A stretch of DNA of 64,000 bases from Heterocephalus glaber (GCF_000247695.1 NW_004624734.1:39702222-39766221), one strand, 5' to 3'. Positions 48,320 through 62,099 are shown, counted from the first letter of the stretch. A program made the numbers and translations. The notes: generated by a model not told the origin, from the letters alone.

Positions 48320-49999
48320 CATAATTGTATACTGTGGGTGGATGGATAAACGTCTCTTACTTGAATGGATTAAAGTGACAGGAATTTTGAAATATTGCTC
48401 AATCTGGTATATTTTGTAGCCAAATGTAAATTCAAAGAGGTAGCAACTGAGTTTTTCCAAAGTAACATGAGAACTAAGTTGTATTTACAATATATAAAGC
48501 AATCTAAAGAATGTGTCTTTAATCCTAGGCCACTGTCCCCCACCACACTTCCTGTCTCAACTTTATGCTGGGGGGTCATCAGGCACTAACTTCAGACACC
48601 AGGATGAAATCATGATGCTAAAGACAAGTTTTGGGATAGAAGGGAAGTGGCAGGTTTTCCTGGGGAGGTACTGGGGAGGAAGGGGCTGTCCATATACCTG
48701 GCCTGGATAACAAACTCTCCTGTCTCATTCATTTGAACAAAAAGAGCAGAGAGATAAGGAATTGCTGAAGATAAAACTGAAGTAAAATGAAAACAGGTGC
48801 TAGAGCAATGGAATTTTCTATCAAAAAATTAAATCATGGTTTCACTCAAATTTCAGTTCCACTGAGAGAATACCACATTGTTATTTCAGTGAAAAAGGAA
48901 TGAGGTTTGAAAACAAATTTAAACTGGTTGGACTGTGTTTTGCAAGAATCTTGATTTCAAAGGAGCATGCTAGTTAACAAGTGAGTGCCACGCAAAGCCA
49001 GCGTCTTGATCTTTGAGCTGTTTTCAGGCCTCACCCTTCAGGGCTGCTGGTTCTGACCACTTGCTCAGTGGTGTTCTGGCCACCTTGTTCTGCCCCAATT
49101 AGCAAAGGCTTAGCATGAGGCCACCTGTAATATGTATCTCTAAAGCCAGAAACCACTGCAGGCTTCTGAGTGGTTTTGGTGTCATTTCCTGACCTAATGT
49201 TTACAAGAACAGGCTTATAACAACACAACAACAACAAAAATGGCTGCAAAAGTATATTGTGCAGTAAAATTTGAAAAAAATAGTTTCAAAAAATTATGGA
49301 ATTAATTCTGTTACCTATATCACCTAGTTACCACCTAACACCAGCCCCACTATAAGATACATAAACAGTTTTCACTTCCTTCTCCCGATGGTCACTAAAA
49401 ATTAAAGTGGTGGATTTTGGTGGGAGAAGGGGAGAAATTAACCAAGAAATTCTAAAATTTTTGGTTCTGTCTTCCCTTTATGGTCTAAAAATTATTGAGG
49501 ATTTAGAGTTTTGGGTTACATGGGCTTTATTAATATTTGCCAATTAGAAATTTAAATGATAACATTTAAAAATATGTTTATTTAAAACAGCAATTACAAA
49601 TCTACTGCATATGAACACATGCATTTTTATGAAAACTGTATTTTCTAAAACAAAAATTAGTAAGAAGAGTGGGATGATTTTACAATTTTCAAATCTAACT
49701 CATGTCTGACTTGAAGCCAGTGGCATTGTTACATCTGCTTCTGTGTTTAATCTACTGCAGTACCAACTTCACACAAATATTTTAATAAGTATTTTATAGC
49801 TTTTTCAGTTAATTGTGAATATTCTCCTTTGATACTGCATCAAAACTCAACAAGTGGTAGCTTCCTAAAAGTCAACTGTAATGTAGAATATAGAACTTTT
49901 CATATTTTTGCATTAAAATCCAACTGCATTAAAATTTGCATTAAAATTTCAACTGAAACACATACATGTTTCATTGTTGTTGTCATTGTTCTTTTTCTT

Positions 50000-50162
50000 C
50001 CTGAACTGGAGACTGAGCCAAGGAGCACTGAGCTATATCCCTAAGTCTTTTTATTTCTTTTATTTTGAGATGGTCTCACCAAGTTGCCTGGGCTGGCCTC
50101 AAACTTGTGCTCTTCCTCCCTCAGCCTCCCAAGCTCCTGGTATCAGTGTCCGTGCCCAGTAC
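50000..50162 (-). mobile_element. B1+ID composite SINE
   Basis: The plus strand has the reversed ID part (GGAGACTGAGCCAAGGAGCA, CTGAGCTATATCCCTAAG), then the reversed B1 part (TTTTGAGATGGTCTCACCAA, GTTGCCTGGGCTGGCCTCAA, CCTCAGCCTCCCAAGCTCCT). Same structure as the copy at 20.7 kb. Confidence 0.78.
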
Positions 50163-51374
50163 CTACATGGTTTTGTGACACAGTGTATCGGCCATTTTGA
50201 AAATATGTGCTCATGTTCACTGAGTCATTCAGGTCTTCCAAAAGTCGACACGTTTTATTACACAATTTTAAAAATCACAATTGTGAGTTAATATCAAAAC
50301 AAACTCATGAGAAAAGATTTCCAAGTACTGGGAAACTGTCAAGCTCACAACAGATATAAATATAAACAAATATAAATAGATATATATAAATAGATATAAA
50401 TTTTCCAAAATTCAAATTATGATTTGAGGGCTTTGATTTGATCCTTGGCACCAAACATGTGCAGTTGTTTTCCTCTAAGTAACAGGTTCAGTTCACTCAT
50501 TTTTCTAGAAAATATTTTACAAAGTCCAAGTTCCATAACTCCAGGTTTCACTCTTCCAAAGTAAAAATGGTGTTCCATGCACAAAACAGCAAGCTTGGAT
50601 AAAAACTGAATCACACAAATGCCCTCCCTTGAGAAATACAGAATTTCAGTATGCAGAAGTGCTTTATTCATACTCTCCTTTTGTCACGTAGTATACAACA
50701 AAGGAACTGAGAGCTGAGCTTTAATAGCATTAATTGTGTTCACTGTTTTATCAAAGTCTTTAAGTGAAAACTAGCCTTTTTCCCCTGCAAATGTGTGGTA
50801 ATGAGGAATTTACTAATAGCTCTGTAGTTCGAGGTCTGATTCATACTAAGCTGACTGAAGTTTTAGCACTGTTCTGCACCACTCCAACAAGGCAACATCT
50901 AAGTATTATAAGGAAAACAATTTTAAACCGCGGGCCTTCTGAAAAAATATCACTAGAACTCTCAAAGGTCTGCAGGATCACACTATCAGAAGCATTTTAA
51001 AAATTCTCAACAAAACCATTACTTAGTTTTCATCAACCATGAAAATAAGAGAAATAGGTGGGGTGAACCCAGTGATTAGTGTAAAACTCAGCAAATATAG
51101 ATATAATATCCTAAACTGAATCCATTTATTTCATTTTTATTTTTTCTGAGTTCTAGCTTAAGGTCTACATTAAGAGAACCTACTAACAGCAGTAAAGCTG
51201 GGCCAAATCTTAAATTCACCTTCCCCAGGGAAATGTTAATCTGCAGGTTTAAGGAGGGAGAATCCAAAGAAGTCTTTCAATAAGGTATCATCCCAAAAGA
51301 CAACAAGATTTCTACAGCACCTCTGGGGTCAACTAACCTCCAAGACAGAATAAAGAGAAAACATTACAATGGCT

Positions 51375-51730
51375 CCTGCTGGGATGTGAATGTGTACACC
51401 AAAGTGCATGTGCTAGAAACTAACCCACAATGCAACAGTATTCAAGGGTGGGGCTTAGTGGGAGGTCTTTAGGTCTTGAGGGTCCAAAGGAACAATCACT
51501 ATCAGAGGAGTGAGTTTGTATAAAGCAGATGCAGCCCTCTCTTACTGTCTCTTCCTCTCTCGTTCATGAGATGCCTTCCACCACGTTATAATCCACAAGA
51601 AAGGCCTTGCCACATGCACCCCCTTGATCTTGGACTTCCCAGCCTCCAAAGCCATGAATCAAATACATCTCTCTTCATTAGAAATTACCCAGTCTGTGTT
51701 ATTCCACTATAGCAGCATAAAATAGACTAA
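51375..51730 (+). mobile_element. MLT1-type LTR (ERVL-MaLR)
   Basis: A near-complete old MaLR LTR. Landmarks in order: GATGTGAATGTGTACACCAA, ACTAACCCACAATGCAACAG, GGTGGGGCTTAGTGGGAGGT, CTCTTACTGTCTCTTCCTCT, CTTGATCTTGGACTTCCCAG, CCTCCAAAGCCATGAATCAA, ATTACCCAGTCTGTGTTATT and ATAGCAGCATAAAATAGACT. No internal coding region adjoins it, so it looks like a solo LTR. Confidence 0.78.
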
Positions 51731-54700
51731 GAAACCTGTCTGAGAGCTGGCTGGCCTGGAAAGATCCTGGACCTCAAACTGCATCCTGGCTGGGGTCTGG
51801 GCACTGGCATTTACTCTCCAGGAGACCACAGCAAATCGGTGTCTATGGGTGTGAGTCATCATTTGCATACTGAGCATTACACCAGCCTCAGAAGTTTGTT
51901 CTGGGGAGCAAATGAAATGATTTATGGGATGGCAGGAATACACAGAGGCACTCAACTACTAGGATAAGAGGCCATTCTGCTGCCAGAAAGAAAATAAAGT
52001 AAGAGCTGCCATTGCTGCTTGCTAGATTACAAGCACAGCAGTGTCTAGTCTTCAAAAGCTCTTCAACAAATGAACCAGATATTCTGGAGAAGAGGAAGAA
52101 GTGAAGAAGAATTGTTCCTATGACTAGGAATAATTAGTCTCAATTTTTTTAAATATATAATTTCATCCTTTTCCAGTTCCTCTTCTTTTTCCATTCATTC
52201 TCTCAAATCCTCTTTTCTCTTCTCCCTTACCTTCAATCTGGTAGTCATTTCTGATGGCAGTCACTTCCGATGGTAGCCATAAGAACTCCTCAAGCCAGCA
52301 AGAAGACTGAAATGATCATTCTTTCCTCATGCTAATACTTAAGGGATATTTTTAAGCTAAATTTTAAAAACTTTAATCAGCAAGTTGTCATTAGGCTTGA
52401 TGTATCAGCTGGTAGCTGATAACTATTTCTGCATTTAACAGACACTCATTAGAAGTGTTAGATACAGGGTGAAACTGTGGATTACCGCTTTGTAGCAGTA
52501 ATGCATTTCATCTACCTTCTTGGTCCATGTGACCACAATAATCTAGTACAGAACACAACTACCTGTAAACCAGTGGTTTGACACAGGAAATGTGAGCTTA
52601 AAATGGTGCAATGGTACAGAAAGAAAAAGATGAGAATCTTATCCTGCACCATAATCTACTGCCTCCCAGAGAGAACAATCAGTTCCGAAAATTCAAATGT
52701 CTTCCCATATTATCCCCCAGAAAAATGCACATAAGTTCTAAGTAATGTAGTAAGAGTTCAAAAAATGATTATTCGATGTTTTAGCAAAAGCAAAAGGTCT
52801 TTTTTTTCTAAACAAGCTTAAAAATCAACAAATAACAAGTGCTTTGTGAAATTTTTGCTTTTGTTTGTTCTACAAGAAATAATTGTACACCCATAACTGG
52901 TCCAGATAGAATACCTTGCTATTAACTGTGGTAGGAATTTCCTGTTTGCTTCTTTCAGGGAGGAAACATGTACTTCAGGATCTTTGGCTTGATATCTTTA
53001 TAAAGGTACTTCTACTATTAATTCTTTTGATTTATTTGATTAGCTTAAGAAAGTACCTTAACACTAAGTATTGCAAATGCAAAGTGTTATGTAATTGTTA
53101 GTAGATGATCTACTTGTCATTCAATAGAAGTGAGAAAAGTATGATGAACAAAAGGAATTATCTTACCTCTTTCTACCTGCAGTTTTTTGACTCACAGTAT
53201 TATTAAGCACAATTAAAGTCTTCATGAAGTACTTTAGACATTTAAAAAATATTAACTTACCTTTTCATCATAGATTTAAAAATTAGGAATTAAGAATAAA
53301 GTAGCCAAAAATTTTCTTTAAAACTTCCAGCCTTAATTGATAAAGGGGGAGAGAAAGCATGTATTCAAAGTTAAAGCATCATACAGGCAATCCAGACTCT
53401 GATTTTTTAAGAAATAGATATCTTAAAATTTGCTATTTTAAAAATTTTCTTATAAATGGAAATTTCAACCATATGCAATTAGGATGATATAACACACCCA
53501 CATCCAACATGTAATTGCTGTTCGGCCTCAACAATCAGGTCTGGCTAATCTGGTTTCATCAATAGTTCACCCTCTACCCACTTACAGATTATTCTGAAAT
53601 AAATCCCAGATGTCATATCTTTCATCAGTAAATATTTCAAAATATGTATCTAACAGGTGCTATTTTTCTTTTAAACAATCAGGAGGCTATAATCACACTT
53701 AAGTGCCGTTATCAGTTCCTTATCAACACCTTTGGCCAATCACTGTTCCCATTTCCTCAATCAGCCCCTCAGAGTTATGAACTCTTTCACAGTCTACACT
53801 TGAACTATGCTAAATGTGGTCTGCCCATTACAACTTGTTAATATGTCTCTCTTTTGTCATTTTGTTTTTCTTTCTCTTTTCTTCCAATTTGTGCCCTAAG
53901 AATGAAAGTCTTTTCCTGTGAAATTTTCCTGCAGTCTAGATTGTGCTGATTACATCACTTGGTGTCTTTTAAAACATTCCCACCTACTGTATCCCCTTTG
54001 GACTGGCAGCTGAATCTGAAAACCTGACTGGACTCAGGCTTCATTTTCCAGGGAGACTGCCTCACTGGTTGGTTCAGAGTGCTTCTGTCTAAAGGCACAG
54101 CATGTCTGGTTCTCACTCATGGGCTGACGACGTAAGATTAAGGCATCCTGAGTCCAGATAAGCTTCACTTCTGCAAATCAGATTTTCTCCAAAGCTTAAA
54201 AATCTCACACTATATTTCCTAATAAATAATATAGCAACCTCTTTTTGACCTTTTCTCAAATGAAGGGATATCATACTTTTAACTTCTTTCTGTTTTCTTT
54301 CAGTTGCCACAGTTGTGAATTTAGTTTGGCTTAGTTTAGTTTAATTGGTTACTTTTATTTTACCTTTTTTTTTTTAATTGGCTGTTCTGGTCTTTTGAGC
54401 TAAAACTAATTCAACATAGTGACAGTCACAGGCACAGCCACAATGACAGCATCTAAAGGCTGCATTAAACGTCCAGGTCTGCCTCACTGCTATCATAAAT
54501 TTCAGTCTGACTGGATGGCAAATTCCATGGTTAACTACAGAAAGACTTAGTCAGAAAGTAATAAAGACAGACAATAGGCAGCGTTTTCAAAATAATAAAT
54601 CATGTGACTGTGTCTTTTCCTGCCTCAGCTCTTAGGGGAATTCTGCCTCTGAGCGACAAGACTTTTCTCAAGACGAGCACTGATGAGGGGTTTCTGATCC

Positions 54701-56020
54701 AGGCTTGGCCTCTGCAAGAGACTTCCACCAAGTGATGATTATCTGTGTCTTTCTGGATCTATCTCGGTTCATCTCTGATGTCCACTGGAGGTGCTGAGCA
54801 GGTCCGTGGGCTCCTCTTTCCTCAGCATTAAGAATAAACCTGCACTCAGTGCATGGTATCATCAGACTTTGAAGAAGCTGCTGTTACCACCAAGGCAAAC
54901 AATGCTTTCCAAGCCTTCTAAGTTCTAATCTTTCCTCAGGTTTCATTATCAAACAGTTTGATGCCAATTTGGAAGACTGGCAAAAATGTTACAGGATCTG
55001 GTGAAACAATCCCTGGCATACAGTAAATGCTCAAATATTATTGCTTAAGTAATGGATACTTGGCAAAATGAGTGTTCATTAAGAAAGTGCTTAACAGAGT
55101 TTGAGCTGGCTTGACAAATCATGATATTTGAGCCAGAGCTCTTAAATGTTGGTGTTTCACAGAGTTACACTGTTGATCAGGCCTGGTTTTCTCTCTCTTC
55201 TCACAGTGCACGCATGTACCTAGAGTTAAGTCTCAGGCTTAGGCATCTGGCCAAACTCCAGACTCTTATATCTAATTTCCCCTAGATAGCTCCACTTGTC
55301 CAAAGCCAAATTCATCATCTTCCACCCCTACGTTTCTAACCTAGTGAGTGACTCCATAACGGTCTGAGCACCGTGTTAAATGCCTCCTTGTTCATCTCTG
55401 ACATCCACCGGATGGCCAACTCTGGTTGGCTTTACTATCATATAGATATCTCTCAAAGATGTCTCCCTTTTCTCCATCCCCTCATACTCCAATTTAGCTC
55501 AGGCTCTAATAGTCTTTCCCTTAGACAAGTTTACAGTCTCATAATTGCTCTCCACACCCTGCTCTTCTCATGATCTAACACCCCTGCCCTGCCCTTAAAC
55601 CTACTGATACCAAATCAGATTTTATCTCTCTCTGTCAAAAACCATTCCCTGGAATCCCATAACTCTACTTGCCTATAAGTAGTGTGAACATGAGATTTAT
55701 CATCTAACCTGGTACCATTTTGAGGATGAAAGGGGGTACTGTTAATAGTTACAGTGATAGAGCAACAAATGGGACTGTTCCAGAGAACCTATACTTAAAG
55801 GCCTCCCTCCCGGGTGCCTTGCAGTATCTCCCATCATACTCCCGCACCTGCAGCATCTCTATAATACTGGTGTAATTTTATGGCTGAGAGAAATCTGACT
55901 CTAAAGTGGCTTCCAGGAACAAAGCCAAGACAGCCATATACTCACAGTGCCAGGCCCAAGCTCCTGCCACAGTTGTGGCTGGTACACAGAGAGGAGGCTC
56001 CATTCCCCTCTTAGATAATA

Positions 56021-56059
56021 ACACACACACACACACACATACACACACACACACACACA
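56021..56059 (+). repeat. (AC)n microsatellite with one T interruption
   Basis: About 19 AC units broken once (CACAT at 56036-56040). It creates Thr-His repeat frames that are not genes. Confidence 0.97.
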
Positions 56060-56445
56060 GAGGCAGCATCACAGCCTCTGTATTTGACAAGGCTGCTGCA
56101 GTACGATACAAAAGCAACATGCAAGCTCAAACTGAGCCCCAGATTAGGCTCCAACTGAAAAGACAATGCTCCCACACAGAAACAGAGAGAACAGAGCTAG
56201 AGTTCCTAAAATACATCCCACACAGAGAAGACACGGCTCCTGAAATTTCAATATTAAAGTTTATTACTCTTCAATAAAACAGTTCTAACATCTTTTGAAT
56301 GTGCAAACACACCTAAAATGGGTAGACTGCTAAAACACCAATCACTATTACTTCAGTGAAAATTAATCTATAAACTAATTGTTCTTTATCAGCAACTACT
56401 AGAGAGAGACCACTAGGCTTCCTCCTGGAGGAAGACCGAAAGAAC

Positions 56446-56665
56446 AGCTGGGCATAGCCACTCATGTCTGTAATCCCAGCACTTAGAGAGGCTGAGGCAA
56501 GGGAACCACAAATTCGAGTCCCATCTGGGCAACTCAGTGAGATGCTGTCTCAAACTACAGCTAGCTAGCTAGCTAGCTAGACAGATAGAGACAGACAGAC
56601 GAGATCAATCTAGCGATGTACATCAGTGGTAGAGTGCCCTAGGTTCAATCTCCAGCACTGTGAAG
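56446..56665 (+). mobile_element. B1+ID composite SINE with CTAG microsatellite
   Basis: The 7SL-derived B1 part (CAGCTGGGCATAGCCACTCA, TGTCTGTAATCCCAGCACTT, AGAGAGGCTGAGGCAAGGGA, CAACTCAGTGAGATGCTGTC) is followed by five CTAG units (56561-56580) and ACAG repeats, then an ID part (GATGTACATCAGTGGTAGAG, TAGGTTCAATCTCCAGCACT). The microsatellite grew in the linker that would have been the A tail of B1. Confidence 0.82.
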
Positions 56666-57139
56666 GGGGAGGAGGGCAGGAAACTGGGAGAGTAAAAGAG
56701 ATTGATTGATTAGCTTAAAGGGGAGGGGGAATTACCAAAAATAACCTCAGCCTATCATACAGAGTCAGCTTTGAAAGGAATACAATTGCAATAACCCAGG
56801 AAGAACTCACTTCCAAACCAATTTGCCATTTCTTTTTTCTTACCACTAAAACTAAGAAATAAATACAATGAAGATATCCAGATATATTTAAGCCCTAAAG
56901 AGTTAACATAGCTCTAAAAAAGAAAAAGAAGTCATGTAATGATTCCAAGACAATCAGACCTGCCTAACATGCGTGGCCTTCACCGGTCCCCTGTCATATA
57001 ATCCAGGAAAGTGATCCAGCACATTCACAATCTCACCTACTACTCATTCTGGCCACTTTTTTCATTGCTGGACTTCTTTCCTACCATGGTTGATCCGTGT
57101 TCCATGTGCACTGTGGGAATGTTCTATCAACAATGTCCT

Positions 57140-58860
57140 GTGACCCACAATAGCAAAAGCAATCCCAGGTAACAAAAGCAAATCAGGTGGCATCACAATC
57201 CCTGACTTGAAGTTATACTATAAAGCTATGGTGATTAAAACAGCATGATACTGGCACAGAAACATGCATATGGATCAGTGAAACAGAATAGAAGACGAAA
57301 AAACAACCCAGGCAAATACAGTTATTTGATCTTCGACACAGGGGCCAAAAACATACACTGAAGGAAAAATAGCCTCTTTATTAAATGGTGTTGGGAAAAC
57401 TGGGTATGCACAGACAGAAGACTAGATACATATATCTCACCATGTACTAAACTAAAATAAAAATGGACCAAAGAGCTGTTAAAAATGAGCCCCAGACTCA
57501 AATTGAAAGGTGTGAGTGCACGCAGACATAAAGCAGCAGGTGTGCCTAGCCAAGTGGTGGAGAAATGAGGTTTTTAAGCCCTCACTCATGGGAAGCAGCT
57601 ATCCTTTAAACACACTGGCTGAATTCAAAGGCTTAAAATCTATGTGACTGGCTGATTTAAGTGGACAGCCACGGGAAGCATTTGAAGGGTAGCTGAGGGG
57701 AGACAGGGAGAGGTACAGAAAGTTCTCGACTACTGGTAAGCTATCTTGGTCTGTAGCTGTTTCCAAAATTAAACTAAGCAGGCGTTTCCTATAATTTCAG
57801 TGTGGTAGGGAGGGGCTGCCAGGGGTGGACTAGAATTTAAGATGGAGGCACTCCTGTTTATATTCTTTTGATAGAAAGGCAGGGTAGCAGTTTCTCACAG
57901 ATGTTAAAACAGAAACACTTAATCTGCTGGAAGATAAAATAGATATAACCCTTGAAAATATAGGTGTAGGAAAGGATTTTCTGAACAGAACTCCAATGGC
58001 ACAAGAATCAACAAATGAAATCACATCAAGTCAAAAAGCTTCGCACAGCAAAGGAAACAACCAACAGAGTGAAGAGAGAACTTATAGAATGGGAAAAAAA
58101 TTTTGCCAGCGATTCCTCAGACAAAGGACTAACATCTATAAAGAACACAAAAAAACAGAATCCCCAAAATAAAAGATGCAATCAAAAAAGGACAACCGAA
58201 ATGAGCAGACCCTTCTCAGAAGTTCAAATGGCCCATAAATACATAAAAAAAGTTCAGTATTGCTGGCCATTAGAGAAATGTGAATTAAAACTACATTGAG
58301 ATCTCATCTTACTCCAGAAAGAAAATCTATCATCAAAAAAATCTAACAATAACAAATGCTGGTGAGGATGTGGGGGGAAAGGAACTCTTCTCCATTGTTG
58401 GTGGAAATGTAGACTGGTACAACCACTAAGGAAATCAGTGTAGAGATTCCTCAAAAAACTAAAATTAGAAATTCTATTTGACCCAGCTATCCCTCTTTAG
58501 GTATCTTCCCCGAAGAGTTAAAATCATTATATAACAGTGGTACACACATACCCATGTTTATAGCAGCACAATTTATAATAGCTAGATCTTGGAAACAGCA
58601 TATACAGTATACCCATCAACATATGAATGGATAAGGAAAATTTCATATTTATACACAATGGAGTACTCTGCCATAAAGAAAGATAAACGTGAGGCATTCA
58701 TAGGTAAGTGGCTGCAACCTGAGAACTTAATGTTAAGTGAAATAAGTCAGACACACACACAAGCTTACATATCGCATGGTTTCTCCTATATTATAAAAAT
58801 CAAATATATATATTCATGTAAAAAGCAAAATAGAAGATAAACAGGAAATATGGAGAAGTT
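57140..58860 (+). mobile_element. L1 ORF2 C-terminus and 3' UTR, split by an insertion
   Basis: On the plus strand it decodes to L1 ORF2 pieces: NSLFIKWCWENW and RRLDTYISPCTKLK before the break, TLENIGVGKDFLNRTPMAQ after it. The 3' UTR then gives landmarks CTGGTGAGGATGTGGGGGGA, TGTAGACTGGTACAACCACT, TATAGCAGCACAATTTATAA and TGAATGGATAAGGAAAATTT. Stops and frameshifts make it inactive. An unrelated stretch of about 417 bases interrupts ORF2. Opposite in sense to PRKCH. Confidence 0.82.
57485..57901 (+). mobile_element. Unidentified 417-bp insertion in L1, possibly a solo LTR
   Basis: It sits between two copies of TGTTAAAA (57477-57484 and 57902-57909), and the L1 protein continues across it. 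Within it, TGTGAG at 57511 and CTCACA ending at 57899 form inverted TG...CA ends 389 bases apart, as in an LTR. There is no A tail or Pol III box, and I do not recognise the family. Confidence 0.5.
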
Positions 58861-60187
58861 AAAATAATTCTCTAAAGTATCTATTCTACTGTATCAAAAA
58901 TATATTAATATGTATGCTAATTCATTTCATTTATACTACAGTTTCTCTTAGTTCGCTCAAAAGAAAGTTTTGTGCTACTGCTTCTTCTTTGTAAGACAGA
59001 ATCTTTTTGTCTTTGACTAAACTACTTTGAAGAAAATAATTATGACAGTGAATTAACTATTATCCCTCACTATTTTGTTATGAAACTTGGATTTTGTTTT
59101 CTTTTTCCATTAAAAACCAATGCTCTGCAATGGTACATTACTGTTATTGACTGAGCTAGGAGCAGACTCATTTGTTCACAAATTCTGTATGTCCAATACC
59201 CCAAGGAAAACCAGAACACTGAGGACAAGCGGCTCACCCGAGGTTTCTGGTAGCTTCAACATTACACAGAAAAAGGTAACATTTAACTGACTGAGACAAC
59301 ACAGTGAAAAACCCTAACATTAAAACAACATCCCCAAGTGAATGAGAATCACTGGTTGAGAGGAATACAGAAAATCATTTTTCAAAGAAAGTGTAACTAA
59401 CTGAAAACACCAGACAGCAATCAAAAACAGGCACAAACTACAGGGAACTTGACATTTGAGAGAAAAAAATAAGTTGTATTGGGTGAGATCTGTTGGTGGG
59501 CCTTTTCCCAGGTCATTTTGCAAGCTTGACGGGCGAGTAGATAGAACTAGTGCAGGAAGCCATATCTGTATTTGGCTTGAGAGTGAGATGGCAAAATCCA
59601 GGACTTCAGACAGCTGGGTATCAAGGCAAGAACTAGACAGGGCGAGGCCACAGAGAAACCTTTCAAATGTGTAAACTCCCCAAATCCAGGCTTGCTTCTA
59701 ACCTGTGCAGGGAGACTCCAAGAGGTCTGGGAAAACATAAGAACTAAAATGAATTGAGATTTCATCTGTTTCCCACTGTAGGAGAAAGAATTTGAAGATT
59801 GAGCCCACGAAGGTAAAAGTTTTTTAAATATATTGGAATTTCCATCAAAACTCCAGACTAGCTATGCCTTACAAATAAGCACCCTGGGACTAAAAGAAAA
59901 AGTGAAACAGTTCACCCTTAAAACCCTCCATAATTTAAAGGAGATCAGCCAGTAATTTAACTACTTATTAGAAAATAAAGGAGAAACCCCATATGGTCAA
60001 ATCAAAAAGAAAAAGCATTTGCCAAAATTAAGCAATCACTCAATTAAAAAGAAAAAAAGCTATCAGATAACTAAGACCAGAAAGAAACTTCCTCAATTGT
60101 GACAAAGTGGACCCATGAAATCCAGACAGCTAACATCATGCCTAATGAAGAAAGATTCAATTCTTCCTCTTAAGACTGAAAATGATA

Positions 60188-60275
60188 GGGCTGGGAATGT
60201 AGCTCAGTGGTGCCACACTTGCCTGGCAAACTCAAGGTCCTGAGTTCGATTCCTGGTACTGGGGGGAAAAAAAAA
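60188..60275 (+). mobile_element. ID SINE nested in L1
   Basis: It begins GGGCTGGGAATGTAGCTCAG and ends GAGTTCGATTCCTGGTACT followed by G and A runs. Intact A and B boxes. Confidence 0.9.
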
Positions 60276-60520
60276 GATTGGGTATGAGACAAAAATATCT
60301 GTCCTAGAGGTCTAGGATTCAATGAGGCACGGAAAAGAAACAGAAGTATTAGAAAAGAGAAAGATCTTTTTTCATAGACAACATGATTACACAGAAAATC
60401 TTAAGGTGTCTAATAAGAAAACACTTCCAGAACTAGTAAGTGAATTTAGTAAGGTCACAGCACACTAAACCAACATACAAAAAACAATGTCTATATACTA
60501 GTAACAATTTCAAAACTGTC

Positions 60521-60703
60521 AGCCAAGCATGGTAGCACATTCCTATAATCCTAGCACAAAGCAGTATGATTGTGAGTTCTAGCCCAGCTTGAGAACTGAA
60601 TGATTAGCAAGATTCTGCAAAAAAAAAAAAAAAAAAAAAATTAAAAAGGGCTGCAGATATATAGCTCATTGTGAAGGGCCCTGCCTCAATTGCTAGTACC
60701 ATG
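60521..60703 (+). mobile_element. B1+ID composite SINE nested in L1
   Basis: The B1 part (CAGCCAAGCATGGTAGCACA, TTCCTATAATCCTAGCAC) carries a run of about 21 A at 60619-60640. A short ID part (GGGCTGCAGATATATAGCTC, ATTGCTAGTACC) follows. Diverged. Confidence 0.75.
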
Positions 60704-60734
60704 CCAAAAGAACAAAGTCAAAATACCATTCATA

Positions 60735-60857
60735 GAGCTGGGCGTGGTGGTACACTCCTGTAATCCCAGCACTTGGGAGACAGAGGCAGGAGGATTACTG
60801 AAGGCCAGGCTTTCTAGCATGACCCTGTCTCAACTCTCCCCTCCCAAAAAGAAACAT
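60735..60857 (+). mobile_element. B1 SINE (7SL-derived) nested in L1
   Basis: It matches the B1/Alu left part well: GAGCTGGGCGTGGTGGTACA, CTCCTGTAATCCCAGCACTT, GGGAGACAGAGGCAGGAGGA, ending GACCCTGTCTCAACTC. This is the best-preserved B1 in the window. Confidence 0.9.
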
Positions 60858-62099
60858 TTAGAGCAGCTTCAAAAAGCCTAAAGTACTTTGGAAAAGATTT
60901 TTTTAAACATGCAACAACTCTATATTGAAAATTATATGATACTGATAATGTAAGGATATTGCTGCGCAACATTAAAGACCACTACTAATAAATGGAGAGA
61001 TATACTGTTTAGGGATTTGAAAGAAGCTTATAATTATTAAGATGTCAGTTCTCTTCAAATTGATATATATATTTAACACACTTTCAATTCAAAATCCAGA
61101 AGGCTATTATGTAGAAATACATAAACTCATTCTAAAATTGAAATCAAAATTGAAAATAATGAGAAGAGTTAAAATAACCTTAAACAAAGAACACACAAAG
61201 ACAAAGTTGGAGGACTCACACTACTTAAACTTAACGTACTATAAAGCAACAGGAAGGAAGACAATGTGGTATATGCATAAAGATGGACAAATAAATCAAC
61301 ATGAGAGAACAGATAATCCAGAAATGGAACCACATCAATATGCTCAATTGATTTGAAACAATGGCTCCAAGGTGATTTGTGGGAAAAAAAGAAAGTCTTT
61401 TCAACAAAAGGTACTATCACACTTGGATCAGTATATTAAAGTTCTCAAGTCTTCTATTAAATTACACAAAAGTATCAATTTAAGAGGGTACAAAAGACCT
61501 AGCTAAAACTATAAGCTTCTAAAAGAAAACTGGTGAATATCTTTGTATGTCTACAACTGACTTCATAGAAAAAACACAAAGAGTATAAACTATAAAAAAG
61601 AAACTGGTACATTGAGCCTAATGAAAATTAAAAACCCTTACTCAAAGACAGCATTAGGTAAGCCAGACTGGAAGAAAATACTCATCATATATATTTCTCA
61701 CAAAGGACTCATATCCAGAAAACGTAAAGAACTCTTATGAACCATTAATAAGACAAATCCAATTTTTAGAAAGAAGGCAAAAGAGTTGAACAAGTACTCA
61801 TTTAAAAATAAACACAAATGGCCAATGAGCACATGAGAAAGTGCTCAAGATTAGTGAAACGCAAATTTAAATCACAGAACACCATTTCATACCCACTAGA
61901 ACATCTAATATTAAAAGGAGGGGTTCCATCAAGTGTTGGTGAGGATATAGAATAACTGCAACTCCCATACACTGCTGGTTAGACAGTAAAAATAACTCTT
62001 GAGAAAAGCATGCGTGGGTTTCTTATAAAGTTAAATACATACTTACTCTGATATGCACTGACTCTAGGTCTTTACCCAAGAGAAAAGAAAGTGTATATT

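Noticed and set aside
55906..56277. Plus-strand 123-codon open frame with a Thr-His repeat
   Set aside because: The repeat is simply the AC microsatellite; no conserved domain.
58589..58840. Plus-strand 83-codon open frame
   Set aside because: It lies in the L1 3' UTR (MEYSAIKKDKREAF is the usual translation of that UTR).
61042..61356. Plus-strand 104-codon open frame
   Set aside because: It is a decayed piece of L1 ORF2 (KLIYIFNTL, YYKATGRKTMWYMHKD), not a host gene.
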